Origin: Rhodococcus tibetensis
GTDB taxonomy: Bacteria > Actinomycetota > Actinomycetes > Mycobacteriales > Mycobacteriaceae
Length of the DNA: 64,000 nt
Direction of reading: 5' to 3'
Assembly (NCBI RefSeq): GCF_024438035.1
Contig: NZ_JANFQF010000020.1
Coordinates: 53,124-117,123 of the forward strand
Shown: piece after piece, positions 56,146 through 64,000 of the stretch
Layout of the letters: every line of letters begins with the position of its first letter
Numbering within the stretch: the first letter of the stretch is position 1
Notes under the pieces: generated by a model
What the model saw: the letters and a program-made list of their open reading frames with translations, nothing else
Databases searched by the model: none
What the model was told of the DNA's origin: nothing
Position numbers and translations under genes: made by a program

Positions 56146-57583
56146 GCGAGTCTCCTTCGATCACTGTCACTTCCGGTTCGATCGGGATGCGAACCTGGAA
56201 GCGGGTATCGCCCGGTTCGGAGTGCACGCGTAGGTCGCCGCGGTGCTTCTTCACCACGATGCGCCAGGAGATGTCGAGCCCCAGCCCGGTACCTTCGCCG
56301 ACGGGTTTCGTGGTGAAGAACGGTTCGAAGATGCGCGAGCGGATCTCCTCCGGCACCCCGGGGCCGGTATCGCCGATCTCGATGAGCGCCATGTCGCCGT
56401 CCCGCCGGGTGCGGACGGTGAGAGTGCCGCGCCCCTTCATGGCGGCCACAGCATTGTCGATGAGATTCGTCCACACCTGGTTGAGTTCCGCCGCGTAGGC
56501 AGGAACCTGCGGCAGTGAAGGGTCGTAATCCTTCACCACCGCGACCGAGTCGCCGATCTTGCGCCCCAGCATCACCAGCGAACTGTCGAGCAGTTCGCGA
56601 AGGTCCACGCGCTGGTAGGGGGCACGGTCCATTTGGGAGTACTGCTTCGCGGCATTCACCAGGGTCGATACTCGGGCAGTCGAGTCGGCGATCTCGTTCA
56701 TCAGGAGTTCTGTCTCGATGGTGTAGTTGAGCCACCGGATCGTGCTTTCGACCACCGCGTCGTCCTCGACACTCGCCACGATCCGCTCGAGCCACGGGAT
56801 GTCGAGACCTGCCTGCACGAAGGTGGGGGCGAGATCCCAACCGCCGGAGACCCCATGGGTGTCGAACCAGTCCCCGAGCTGATCTTCACGATCCGCAGCT
56901 TCCAGCGGTGTCAGTGTGGGGGCTTTCGCCACCAGTTCGGCCGCTTCCTCCTGCAACCGGATCAGTGTCGCGAGTGCCTGCCGGTCGTACACCCCGGACG
57001 CGATGACCCCGAGCTTCTGCCGCATGTGCGACACCCGGTCGCGGAGCGAGGCCGTCGCTCGGACTGCGGCAGCCGCCGGGTTGTTGAGCTCGTGCGTCAG
57101 TCCCGCGGACAGCGAGCCCAGGGCGAGGAGCCGCTCACGCTGGTCGACGATCTGACGGGAATTCTCAGTGCCGAAGAACAACCCTTCGAGGAGGTGGACT
57201 GCCATCGGGAACCACTCGTGCATCAGGGCTCCGAAGCGGTCGGCGTCCAGCACGAAGAACCGGGACGGTGTGGTGACCCGCAGCGATGACGTGTATGCCT
57301 GGGGTGCGCGGTCACCGAGATACGACTGCCACGCCCCGGCATACACGCCCCGTTGTGAGGTTCGGTTGACCTCGATCTCCTCGCCCCCCGACAACTTGCC
57401 GAGGACCAATTCGCCTTCCATCAGCACGTAGAAGCAGGTGGCAGCGTCACCCTCGGCGAACACCGGGCCCGGCTCGATGAGTTCGACGCGGCCGCTCTCG
57501 CACAGCTGGCCGAGCTGGCGATCGTCGAGTTTCTCGAACAAGTTGTCCGATATAGCGGTGGACGAGCATGACGGCCATCGCAC
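56138..57583 (-). CDS. Histidine kinase with cyclic-nucleotide-binding-type input domain
   Basis: A protein of about 481 residues: an N-terminal cNMP-binding/Crp-like jelly roll (FEKLDDRQLGQLCESGRVELIEPGPVFAEGDAATCFYVLMEGELVLGKLSGGEEI), a dimerisation helix with phospho-acceptor His in SAGLTHELNNPAAAAVRA, and the HATPase domain (NLIDNAVAAM, DTGPGVPEE, FEPFFTTKP, GEGTGLGLDIS). There is no membrane segment. Start is uncertain: GTG 57583 overlaps the upstream gene by 137 bases; TTG 57541, just before FEKLDD, fits the family better. It is coupled to the response regulator fusion. Confidence 0.82.
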   Translation of the reverse strand: MRWPSCSSTAISDNLFEKLDDRQLGQLCESGRVELIEPGPVFAEGDAATCFYVLMEGELVLGKLSGGEEIEVNRTSQRGVYAGAWQSYLGDRAPQAYTSSLRVTTPSRFFVLDADRFGALMHEWFPMAVHLLEGLFFGTENSRQIVDQRERLLALGSLSAGLTHELNNPAAAAVRATASLRDRVSHMRQKLGVIASGVYDRQALATLIRLQEEAAELVAKAPTLTPLEAADREDQLGDWFDTHGVSGGWDLAPTFVQAGLDIPWLERIVASVEDDAVVESTIRWLNYTIETELLMNEIADSTARVSTLVNAAKQYSQMDRAPYQRVDLRELLDSSLVMLGRKIGDSVAVVKDYDPSLPQVPAYAAELNQVWTNLIDNAVAAMKGRGTLTVRTRRDGDMALIEIGDTGPGVPEEIRSRIFEPFFTTKPVGEGTGLGLDISWRIVVKKHRGDLRVHSEPGDTRFQVRIPIEPEVTVIEGDSHG

Positions 57584-59213
57584 CTTCACCGACGGCCGAC
57601 GCCACCCGTTTTGCCGACTCGGCCCGAACGTCACCGGCGGCGAAGATTCCGGGAACACTGGTCTCGAGGTGGTGTGGAAGCCGGTCGAGTGGCCAGCCGC
57701 TCGGCGCCTTTCCGTCCACGACGAGATCCGGGCCGGACACCACGAACCCGTGCTCGTCGCGGATCACCACACCGTCGAGCCACTCGGTGCGCGGGGCAGC
57801 CCCGATGAACAGAAACAGGAATCCGGCATCGACGGTCTCCTCGCTCCCGTCGGCGTTGTCGCGCAACCGGATCCTCTCGAGGTGACCGTCACCCTCCACG
57901 CCGACCACCTCGGTGCACGGCCGGACGCGTATTCGCGGGTTCTGCTGAATCTGCTGAATCAGGTAGTACGACATCGAGTCTTCGAGCGATCGCGCCCGGA
58001 CCACGATCGTGACGGTGCGCGCACCCCGCGCGAGGTACATCGCAGCCTGCCCCGCAGAGTTGGCACCGCCGACGATGTAGACGTCCTGATCTGCGCAGCG
58101 GGCCGCCTCGGTGACGGCCGAGCCGTAATAGACACCGCGTCCGGTGAGTTCGTCGATGCCCGGCGCGGGGTGGCGCCGATACGAGACCCCGGTGGCGAGG
58201 ATGACGGTGTGCGCGTCGATGGTGTCGCCGTCGGCGAATCGCACCGTGCGGGCCGAGCCGTTCACCTCGAGAGCCACCACGTCGCGTGTCGTGATCAGCT
58301 CGGCCCCGAATCGGGTTGCCTGCCGGCGGGCGCGGTCCGCCAGCTGAGCACCGGACACGCCATCGGGGAATCCGAGATAGTTCTCGATCCGGCTGCTCTG
58401 ACCCGCTTGTCCGCCGGTCGCAGTCCGCTCGACGAGCGCAGTGCGTAAACCTTCGGAGGCGCCGTAGACCGCGGCGCCCAGCCCGGCGGGACCACCTCCG
58501 ACGACGACAAGATCGTAGAAGTTCTCCGACGGCGACGTGCGCAGCCCGAGCCGATTGCCCAGCTCCGTCTCTGCCGGCTCGACGAGGACATCACCGTCCG
58601 GACAGATGACTACGGGCAACCGCAGTCCGTCGGCCCCGGCGGCGGCGAGCAGTCGCTCACCTTCCGGTTCGTCCGACATGTACCAGCGATATGAGAGCTG
58701 GTTGCGGGCGAGGAACTCCCGCACCTCCGACGAGCTGGCCGCCCAGCGATGGCCGATCACCTTGGTTTCCTCCACCGGGTGCCGCTCCGACGACGCCCAC
58801 GCGTCGAGCAACGCGTCGACCACCGGATACAACTTCTCCTCCGGCGGATCCCACGGCTTGAGCAGGTAGTAGTCGAGGTCGATCACATTGATCGCCTCGA
58901 TGGCCGCATCGGTATCTGCGTAAGCGGTGAGCAGCACACGCCGCGCCACCGGGTACAGGTCCATGGCCTTCTCGAGGAACTCGATTCCGCTCATTGCCGG
59001 CATGCGGTAGTCGGCGAGAATGACGGCGACGGGGTCGCCTCGCAATTTGAGCTCGCGCAGCGCCTCCAGTGCAGATTCACCGGACTCGGCGCGAATGATC
59101 CGGTACTTCTCGCCGTACCGACGCCGCAGGTCCCGGGCGACGGCACGCGACACCCCAGGATCATCGTCGACTGTGAGAAGCGCCGGTTTGGCGCTCGCAA
59201 CGGGATGGTTCAC
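57447..59213 (-). CDS. Response regulator fused to a thioredoxin-reductase-fold protein
   Basis: A 588-residue two-part protein. Residues 1-130 are a receiver domain with acidic pair Asp16/Asp17, phospho-acceptor Asp68 (VILADYRMP) and Lys119 (LLKPW). A linker with thioredoxin-like features follows (SYRWYMSDEPEGERLL; VVICPDGDVL), then from about 230 a FAD/NAD domain: VVVGGGPAGLGAAVYGA, ATGVSYRR, VYIVGGANSAGQAAMYLARGA, GIFAAGDVRA. Where thioredoxin reductases have CATC, it reads GSAV (LTGRGVYYGSAVTEAARC), so no redox dithiol. The C-terminal tail (after HRYIGQL) runs in a basic frame over the kinase start, suggesting a frameshift or unusual overlap. Confidence 0.85.
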   Translation of the reverse strand: MNHPVASAKPALLTVDDDPGVSRAVARDLRRRYGEKYRIIRAESGESALEALRELKLRGDPVAVILADYRMPAMSGIEFLEKAMDLYPVARRVLLTAYADTDAAIEAINVIDLDYYLLKPWDPPEEKLYPVVDALLDAWASSERHPVEETKVIGHRWAASSSEVREFLARNQLSYRWYMSDEPEGERLLAAAGADGLRLPVVICPDGDVLVEPAETELGNRLGLRTSPSENFYDLVVVGGGPAGLGAAVYGASEGLRTALVERTATGGQAGQSSRIENYLGFPDGVSGAQLADRARRQATRFGAELITTRDVVALEVNGSARTVRFADGDTIDAHTVILATGVSYRRHPAPGIDELTGRGVYYGSAVTEAARCADQDVYIVGGANSAGQAAMYLARGARTVTIVVRARSLEDSMSYYLIQQIQQNPRIRVRPCTEVVGVEGDGHLERIRLRDNADGSEETVDAGFLFLFIGAAPRTEWLDGVVIRDEHGFVVSGPDLVVDGKAPSGWPLDRLPHHLETSVPGIFAAGDVRAESAKRVASAVGEGAMAVMLVHRYIGQLVRETRRSPARPAVRERPRRTHRAGPGVRRG

Positions 59214-59312
59214 ACACGCCTCTCGTCCGCGGAGAAGATCGAGAAACTCTCGCGTCGAGTATTGCCGGAGTGCGTGGTCTTGTCGACTCGCTGTGACCGT
59301 GCCGGACGGCGG

Positions 59313-60011
59313 CTAGTGCTGCAATTCGTGGTCCTTCGCCGGGGCTTGTTTCCGGCGACGGGACCACACAGTGTGACCCCCTGCGACAGCGACCGCGGTG
59401 ATTGCGACCGCGCCGCCCGCGAGGGGGCCCGCTGCGCTGCCGGGGAGTAGACCTGCGAACAGCAGCCAGGCGCCGAAGGTGAAGAACGACACCGCGGCGC
59501 CGATACGGATGACCCTCTCCGGCAGATGCTTGCCCAGGACTGCGCCGACCACGATGGCCAGGGCGTCGGCCGCAACCATGCCGATGGTCGAGCCGATCCA
59601 CACACCGACCGTGTCGTGGTCGGTGGCTAGGGTGATGGTGGCGAGCATCGTCTTGTCGCCGAGTTCGGCGAGGAAGAAGGCGGACGTCACCGCAAGGAAG
59701 GCGGAGCGGGTGGTTCTGCCGGCCTTGAGTTGCTCGCCGTTGCTGAGGCGGTCACCGCGCAGTGTCCAGGCGCCGAAGACCAGGAAGGCTGCTCCGCCGA
59801 CCACGCTGATCGCGCCGGTGGGGAGTGCGACGCCGAGGCTGTGGCCCACGGCGACCGACACCAGATGTACCACCGTCGTCGCGACCGTGATGCCCGAGAT
59901 CACCACCCACCAGCGGTAGCGCAGCGCGAACGTCATCGCCATCAGCTGGGATTTGTCGCCCAGTTCGGCGACGAAGATCACCCCGAAGCTCAGCAGCACG
60001 GCGGCCAGCAC
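59313..60011 (-). CDS. GDT1/TMEM165 family cation (Mn2+) transporter
   Basis: A 232-residue membrane protein with about six segments and the two hallmark motifs AELGDKSQLMAM (near residue 15) and AELGDKTMLATI (near residue 120), which line the cation path in GDT1/MneA-type proteins. Members export manganese or exchange it for protons or calcium. GTG at 60011 (preceded by GGAGGAGG) is the start; the frame stays open upstream to 60167, over what looks like a riboswitch. Regulation by manganese is suggested by that leader. Confidence 0.9.
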   Translation of the reverse strand: MLAAVLLSFGVIFVAELGDKSQLMAMTFALRYRWWVVISGITVATTVVHLVSVAVGHSLGVALPTGAISVVGGAAFLVFGAWTLRGDRLSNGEQLKAGRTTRSAFLAVTSAFFLAELGDKTMLATITLATDHDTVGVWIGSTIGMVAADALAIVVGAVLGKHLPERVIRIGAAVSFFTFGAWLLFAGLLPGSAAGPLAGGAVAITAVAVAGGHTVWSRRRKQAPAKDHELQH

Positions 60012-60045
60012 AACATCCTCCTCCAATAGTCGGGCGGAGGATTGA

Positions 60046-60116
60046 CAGTGGGGTCCCCCGGCGTGGCGGACACTGACGTGCCGATTGGGGCGACTCCCCT
60101 TCGCTGGTCCCCACGC
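60046..60116 (-). ncRNA. Candidate yybP-ykoY manganese riboswitch
   Basis: Read on the minus strand, the 5' leader of the transporter gene shows GTGGGG (60114-60109) pairing with CCCCAC (60053-60048) as an outer stem, then the box AAGGGGAGTCGC close to the class consensus GGGGAGTAGC, and the downstream GTCAGTGTCC and CGCCGGGGG parts of a second arm. This is the usual position for this class before GDT1-like genes in actinobacteria. The assignment is by eye, without a covariance score. Confidence 0.55.
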
Positions 60117-60188
60117 TAGCGGGACGAATCCGAAAACGCAAAGGCGGCAAGAAGTTTGGGATACCACGTACAGAGTTTTCGGGAACCC

Positions 60189-60716
60189 TCACGACGCCAG
60201 CAGCATGGCCAAAACGGCGGTATCGGGGTCACTGATCGGGTCGATGCCGACCCTGCTGACCATGGATGTCACCGTGCCGTCCGCCTCCGCCTCCACCCAG
60301 GCCGCGCGGTGGCCGAGCCCCAGGTGCGGTAGGCCGGGCAGCAGCACGCAACCGGAGGCGGCGCCCGCGCATTCCGGCAACGAAGGCGTGGTCTCCGACG
60401 GTGGGTGCAGCATCATCAACGCCGGTGGCTGATGGTCGGCGAACCGGCCGGGAGCCAGCGCGAACTCGCCGAGGACGGTGCCCTCGGCAACCACAAGGCC
60501 GACAGTCTCGGGCTCCGGTTCCTCCGGCAGATCCTCGTGCGCGCCGAATACCGTCGTGGTGTGCAGGAGCCCGGGAACCGAAGCGACGCGGACAGCGAGG
60601 GCGAGTAGCTGTGCCCATTCCTTGGTGGTATCTGGCCACCGTCCCGAAATGACAAATCCCCGCAAAATACCTTCGGCCTGGAAGGGCGAGATGCCGATGT
60701 AGCCGTCCCTGTTCAT
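60189..60716 (-). CDS. Conserved protein of unknown function (175 residues)
   Basis: A 175-residue soluble protein beginning MNRDGYIGISPFQAEGILRGFVISGRWPDTTKEWAQLL with GAGGAGG upstream of ATG 60716. It has no membrane segment or catalytic motif that I recognise; AVRVASVPGLLHTTTVFGAHEDLP and TSMVSRVGIDPISDPDTAVLAMLL look like conserved strands. It is isolated on its strand between the riboswitch-controlled transporter and the YhgE-like gene. The function is open. Confidence 0.6.
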   Translation of the reverse strand: MNRDGYIGISPFQAEGILRGFVISGRWPDTTKEWAQLLALAVRVASVPGLLHTTTVFGAHEDLPEEPEPETVGLVVAEGTVLGEFALAPGRFADHQPPALMMLHPPSETTPSLPECAGAASGCVLLPGLPHLGLGHRAAWVEAEADGTVTSMVSRVGIDPISDPDTAVLAMLLAS

Positions 60717-60917
60717 CTCTGCCTCCTCGGTGTGATTGACGTGCTGGAAACATGCCTCGTGCGCACACCTCGTTGGGTACTTGAAGAATGCACCGAACAA
60801 TGCCTGGCACACAAGGGGACATGAGTGCTAACCAAGTCAGGCGGCGGCGACCGTTCCTCAGAGAACGCTCAGAAAGCCCACAACAACCCCCTACGAAAGC
60901 CGCCTAGCCTCACCGGA

Positions 60918-62282
60918 ATGACGTCTGAGCGCCCAGTGAAGCCCGTCGGCCACCACACCGCAACCGGCACGATGCGACACCCTTCCGCTCCCCGGCGCAC
61001 CGCCGCACTCGGTCTGGCCGCACTTGTCACCGCCACTGCGGCCGGGCTCGGCGCTCTGTTCCTCGACGACGCACCCGACAGCCGGACGGTGGCGATCGTG
61101 AACACGGATACAGGCGCCACGGTGGAGGGTGAGGCGATACGGGCCGGCGAATCGCTGATCGAGAACCTCGAAGCGAACCAGGATTTCGACTGGCAGGTGG
61201 TGTCGGCCGACGAGGCCGAGACGGGTAGCTATTTCGCCACCGTCACCGTGCCCGAGGATTTCAGTGCCGCGGTGGCCTCGGTATGGGGTGCGACACCGCG
61301 GCAGGCCACCCTCGATCTCGACGTGGCGGGCTCGGACGAGGCGGCATCCCTCGCGCTGTCGGAGGTGGTGTCCACTCAGGTAGGTGCTGACGGTGTCGCC
61401 GATCTGCTGACCGACATGTCGAAGTCGCGGAGCACCTTTCAGCAGGCGGGGATGGCCGCAGGACTTCTCGCGGCGGGCACGTCGGCGGCAGATGATGCGG
61501 CACAGCAACTTACCGAAGGCGCCGACACGCTGCTGCCGTACCTCGAGACGGCGCGTTCGGGTGCAGTGCAACTTCTCGGTGTGGCGGATCAGGTCGCGGG
61601 CGTGGTCGATGAGACGGCCGGAACGGCGAACGATCTGGCAGATCGATTGAGCGCATTGGGTTTCACCCTCGGCGAAGCGAACGACGGTGCCGTGCAGATG
61701 CGCACGAGAATCGACGAGGCGATCCGCATTCTCGCGGCCACTCCCGTCGCGCCCGAAGTGGTTCCGGCCCTACAGCAGGTGAGTTCGGACCTGGGCTTGC
61801 TCTCCGGCCAGCTCACTTCGGTACCCGGATTGCTGGGTGAGCAAGTGGGCCCCGACACCGACCTCGGGGAACTCGTCCGGGTGGCGATGGGACAGCTGAC
61901 CGATGCGAGCGCCGAACTGAGCAGTGGGGCGCGGCAACTGAACGACGGCATCGTTCCCATCGCCGATCAGGCGCCGGAGATGCTGGCCGGTGCCACGACG
62001 CAGATCGTGGACGGGTTCGCGAAACTGAAGGCACTGTCGGGCCGGCTGTCCACCGACCTCAACGCCGGGGTGGCCGCCATGCCGGCCAGGTCCGCAGTAC
62101 AGCAGGCACAGCTGGCGACCGTTCTCGCCGATCCGGTCGCGGTGTCGCGCAGCGTCACTGCACCGACGTCGATCCTGACCGACCGACATCTGGCCGTCGG
62201 ATTCGGGTGTACGACGGCGCTTCTCGCCGCAGTCGTTGCCTGGATGGGCCTGCGGAGAAGTAACGTTCAGCGCGCATCCTGA
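60918..62282 (+). CDS. YhgE/Pip-like exported helical protein, short form
   Basis: A 454-residue protein with an N-terminal membrane segment (AALGLAALVTATAAGLGALF), the YhgE hallmark SRTVAIVNTDTGATVEGEAIRAGESLIENL followed by DFDWQVVSADEAETGSYFATVTVPEDFSAAV, long alanine-rich helical repeats and a C-terminal membrane helix (LAVGFGCTTALLAAVVAWMGL). Standard YhgE/Pip proteins are longer, with an ABC2 membrane domain that is absent here. They are linked to phage infection and cell-surface functions. ATG at 60918 is a likely start; one at 60825 is also possible. The 3' end overlaps the amidase gene. Confidence 0.75.
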   Translation: MTSERPVKPVGHHTATGTMRHPSAPRRTAALGLAALVTATAAGLGALFLDDAPDSRTVAIVNTDTGATVEGEAIRAGESLIENLEANQDFDWQVVSADEAETGSYFATVTVPEDFSAAVASVWGATPRQATLDLDVAGSDEAASLALSEVVSTQVGADGVADLLTDMSKSRSTFQQAGMAAGLLAAGTSAADDAAQQLTEGADTLLPYLETARSGAVQLLGVADQVAGVVDETAGTANDLADRLSALGFTLGEANDGAVQMRTRIDEAIRILAATPVAPEVVPALQQVSSDLGLLSGQLTSVPGLLGEQVGPDTDLGELVRVAMGQLTDASAELSSGARQLNDGIVPIADQAPEMLAGATTQIVDGFAKLKALSGRLSTDLNAGVAAMPARSAVQQAQLATVLADPVAVSRSVTAPTSILTDRHLAVGFGCTTALLAAVVAWMGLRRSNVQRAS

Positions 62283-63703
62283 ATCCGTCGCCACGGGCTC
62301 GCCTGCTCCAACTCGAACGCCAACTCGAGCAATGTGCGCTCGTCCCCGTGGTTCGCGGAGAAATGCGAGGCCAGCGGAAGTCCCTGCGACGTCTCGTGCA
62401 GGGGCAGCGAGATGGCAGGCCCACCGGATGCATTGTTCAGCGGCGTGAACGCCGTGTAGGCGATGAGCTTGTCGAACAGAACGTCGAAACCCTGTGTGGG
62501 CGAGAGGTATCCGAGCTCAGGTATGGTATGCGCGAGGGTGGGCGACAGCACCACGTCGTACTTCTGGAAAACCTGAGCGTACTCGCGGTACGTGCGACGC
62601 AGCCGGTACAGCATCTGCGGCGTCCTGGCAATCTTCTTGCGGTACATCGCAGCTAGCCCGCGTGTCAGGTTGTCGGTAGCGGACCGATCGAAATCGGGCC
62701 CGAGCATCCGCTTGCCGTTGTTGGAGATGACGAATGCAAGGAATCCCCAGTAAGTGCAGAAATCGTCGACGAACGACTGGCCCACCGGCATCGGGGCTTC
62801 CTCGACGTGGTGTCCCAGCTCGGCGAGCAGGTCGGCGGTGGCGTGGACCGACTTTCGCGTTTCGTCGTCGGTGGGGGACGCGGTGACGGAATCGACGACC
62901 ACGCCGATGTTGAGCCGGGTCGTGCCGGGCCCCTCTACCAACCGGATGGGCGGCAGCGCTGGATTGCGGTAGTAACGTTCGGCGGCGGCCATCCACCGAG
63001 CCGTATCGCGAACCGACCTGGTGACGGTGCCCTGAGCGATGATCCTGACTGGCAGCGTCTTGTCCATGGCATCGGGCACCGTACGACCACGGGACGGTTT
63101 GAGGCCGACGAGCCCGCACGCCGCGGCGGGAATGCGGATGGAGCCACCGCCGTCGTTGGCGTGGGCGATCGGAACCACCCCTGAAGCAACGAGCGCGGCC
63201 GAACCGCCGGACGAGGCTCCGGGGGAGTAGGCGAGGTTCCACGGGTTGTGCACGGGTTCGGCATCCATGAACTCTGTGGAGGCACTGAAGCCGAACTCCG
63301 GTAACCGGCTCTTGCCGAGTGAGACGACTCCGGTGGACAGATACTGCGCGACGAAGTCGCTGTCGGCCCGGGCGGGTTTTGCGGCGAACGCCGCGCTGCC
63401 GTGCTGGGTGGGCTGGCCTGCTACGTCGACGTTGTCCTTGATGACCGTCGGCACACCGGCGAACACACCTTCATGGGGGCGTTCCGCTTCCGTCAGCGCG
63501 CGGTCGAAGTCGGGGAACGCCAACCCGAACAGGGAGGGCTCGACCGATTCGGCGCGGGCGATCGCCGCTTCGGTTACCTCACGGACCGAGACTTCCCTGG
63601 ACGCGATCCGTTCCGCGATACCGGTGGCGTCCAGATCGCCGAGCGCATCGTCGCGGAAGGCATGGACGTAGGCGTCTTTGCGGGGAGTGCTGTTGTCGGT
63701 CAC
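62267..63703 (-). CDS. Amidase signature family enzyme
   Basis: A 478-residue amidase. The Ser-cisSer-Lys triad is seen in the order Lys (TVIKDNVDVAG, about residue 89), cis-Ser (SSGGSAALVASG) and nucleophile Ser (GGSIRIPAAACGLVGLKPSRGR). The active-site serine strand GASSGGSA is intact. Members hydrolyse amides or aryl carbamates; the substrate is not predictable. ATG at 63703 has no strong ribosome site. Its 3' end overlaps the YhgE-like gene by 16 bases, a convergent pair. Confidence 0.9.
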   Translation of the reverse strand: MTDNSTPRKDAYVHAFRDDALGDLDATGIAERIASREVSVREVTEAAIARAESVEPSLFGLAFPDFDRALTEAERPHEGVFAGVPTVIKDNVDVAGQPTQHGSAAFAAKPARADSDFVAQYLSTGVVSLGKSRLPEFGFSASTEFMDAEPVHNPWNLAYSPGASSGGSAALVASGVVPIAHANDGGGSIRIPAAACGLVGLKPSRGRTVPDAMDKTLPVRIIAQGTVTRSVRDTARWMAAAERYYRNPALPPIRLVEGPGTTRLNIGVVVDSVTASPTDDETRKSVHATADLLAELGHHVEEAPMPVGQSFVDDFCTYWGFLAFVISNNGKRMLGPDFDRSATDNLTRGLAAMYRKKIARTPQMLYRLRRTYREYAQVFQKYDVVLSPTLAHTIPELGYLSPTQGFDVLFDKLIAYTAFTPLNNASGGPAISLPLHETSQGLPLASHFSANHGDERTLLELAFELEQASPWRRIQDAR

Positions 63704-63770
63704 GGATCAAGGCTATTGGACGCACGGCCAACTGGGACGAATTCCGGGGTGGTGAGGATGCCGGAACGAA

Positions 63771-63813
63771 CACGAGCGCACAGAGGTGCCCGCAGGCGTT
63801 CTGTGCGCTCGTG
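63771..63813 (-). terminator. Hairpin terminator of the superoxide dismutase gene
   Basis: Perfect 14-bp arms CACGAGCGCACAGA (63771-63784) and TCTGTGCGCTCGTG (63800-63813) with a 15-base loop, 17 bases after the sod stop. It separates sod from the amidase gene on the same strand. Confidence 0.8.
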
Positions 63814-63829
63814 AGAGAGGAAGGAGAAA

Positions 63830-64000
63830 TCAGCCGATGAGGCCGGCGCCCTGGGTACGGGCGCGGGCGAAGCGTTCCTCGGCGTCTGCCCAGTTCACGA
63901 TGTTCCACCAGGCCTTGACGTAGTCCGGCTTGACGTTCTGGTAGTCGAGGTAGAAGGCGTGTTCCCACATGTCGAGCATGACGACCGGGATCAGGGCGGC
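63830..64000 (-). CDS. sodA: Fe/Mn superoxide dismutase, C-terminal part
   Basis: Only the last 56 residues are in the window; the gene continues beyond 64000. The signature [19 protein letters not shown] contains the metal ligands Asp and His of Fe/Mn superoxide dismutases, followed by [18 protein letters not shown]. It removes superoxide. Metal preference cannot be judged from the fragment, though a candidate manganese riboswitch and cation transporter lie nearby. It ends in a strong hairpin. Confidence 0.93.
   Translation of the reverse strand, partial: AALIPVVMLDMWEHAFYLDYQNVKPDYVKAWWNIVNWADAEERFARARTQGAGLIG

Noticed and set aside
1..64000. CRISPR array, prophage, tRNA or rRNA genes
   Set aside because: No regularly spaced repeats, phage structural genes, cloverleaf structures or rRNA-like stretches were seen.

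Overview
The window is typical of a high-GC mycolic-acid actinobacterium, most likely Rhodococcus or a close relative. The evidence is uniformly high-GC coding sequence with GTG starts and many 4-bp ATGA or GTGA gene overlaps, a WhiB regulator, type VII (ESX) secretion-associated small proteins without ESX core genes, YhgE/Pip-like and TPR-region proteins, and a high density of catabolic oxygenases. No tRNA, rRNA, CRISPR array or intact insertion sequence was seen. Two broken transposase genes mark past insertions.

Left part (1-9.2 kb): the 3' end of a FAD monooxygenase, an IclR regulator, and a tightly coupled rightward sulfur operon. The operon holds an ABC importer (lipoprotein, permease, ATPase), a homologue of the DszB sulfinate desulfinase that keeps its Cys-His-Arg catalytic set, two FMNH2-dependent luciferase-family monooxygenases (the second SsuD-like), a degenerate class II aldolase-like protein, and a binding-protein-fold protein without a signal peptide. 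It looks like uptake and oxidative desulfurization of an organosulfur compound that is not identified here. At 9.2-11.8 kb an ECF sigma factor with a SnoaL-like tail faces a dihydrofolate-reductase-like protein and a metallo-beta-lactamase-fold protein.

Second catabolic block (11.8-23.7 kb): TetR regulator, salicylyl/anthraniloyl-CoA-type FAD hydroxylase, aryl-AMP/CoA ligase, a hydantoinase/acetone-carboxylase-like HyuB-HyuA pair (HyuB carries a fused Cys-rich tail), then a divergent operon of maleate isomerase, VOC dioxygenase, an 81-residue protein and an alpha/beta hydrolase. Three related 20-bp sites in the two promoter regions suggest one regulon. A large-subunit catalase (23.9-26.0 kb) follows and ends in a strong hairpin.

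Middle part (26-37.2 kb): a vanillate-demethylase-like Rieske system (reductase, 71-residue HTH-like protein, oxygenase) with TetR and MarR regulators and a RidA gene. A common TTAG(C/T)GCTAA site lies before both the reductase and ridA. Next come a uracil-DNA-glycosylase-like remnant, a quinone-reductase-type oxidoreductase, a copper module (CopD, CopC, YcnI, a membrane protein), a DUF6474-like coiled-coil protein, a RecB-like nuclease and a YoaK membrane protein.

Right part: a putative ESX substrate operon (EspC-like protein, 761-residue protein, two tandem paralogous lipoproteins; 37.3-41.5 kb); a methyltransferase and an SDR dehydrogenase with a shared terminator repeat; then, between an IS110 remnant and a frameshifted transposase, a GntR-controlled aromatic pathway (hydroxylase, FAH-family hydrolase, extradiol dioxygenase, acetoacetyl-CoA synthetase) and a WhiB gene (43.2-52.2 kb). 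After that come a DUF1023 hydrolase facing an EspC-like gene, a second DHFR-like gene, a third ESX-like small protein, a redox-signalling trio (response regulator fused to a thioredoxin-reductase fold, cNMP-domain histidine kinase, UBP zinc finger), a GDT1-family cation transporter behind a candidate yybP-ykoY manganese riboswitch, a YhgE/Pip-like protein, an amidase and the 3' end of a superoxide dismutase.
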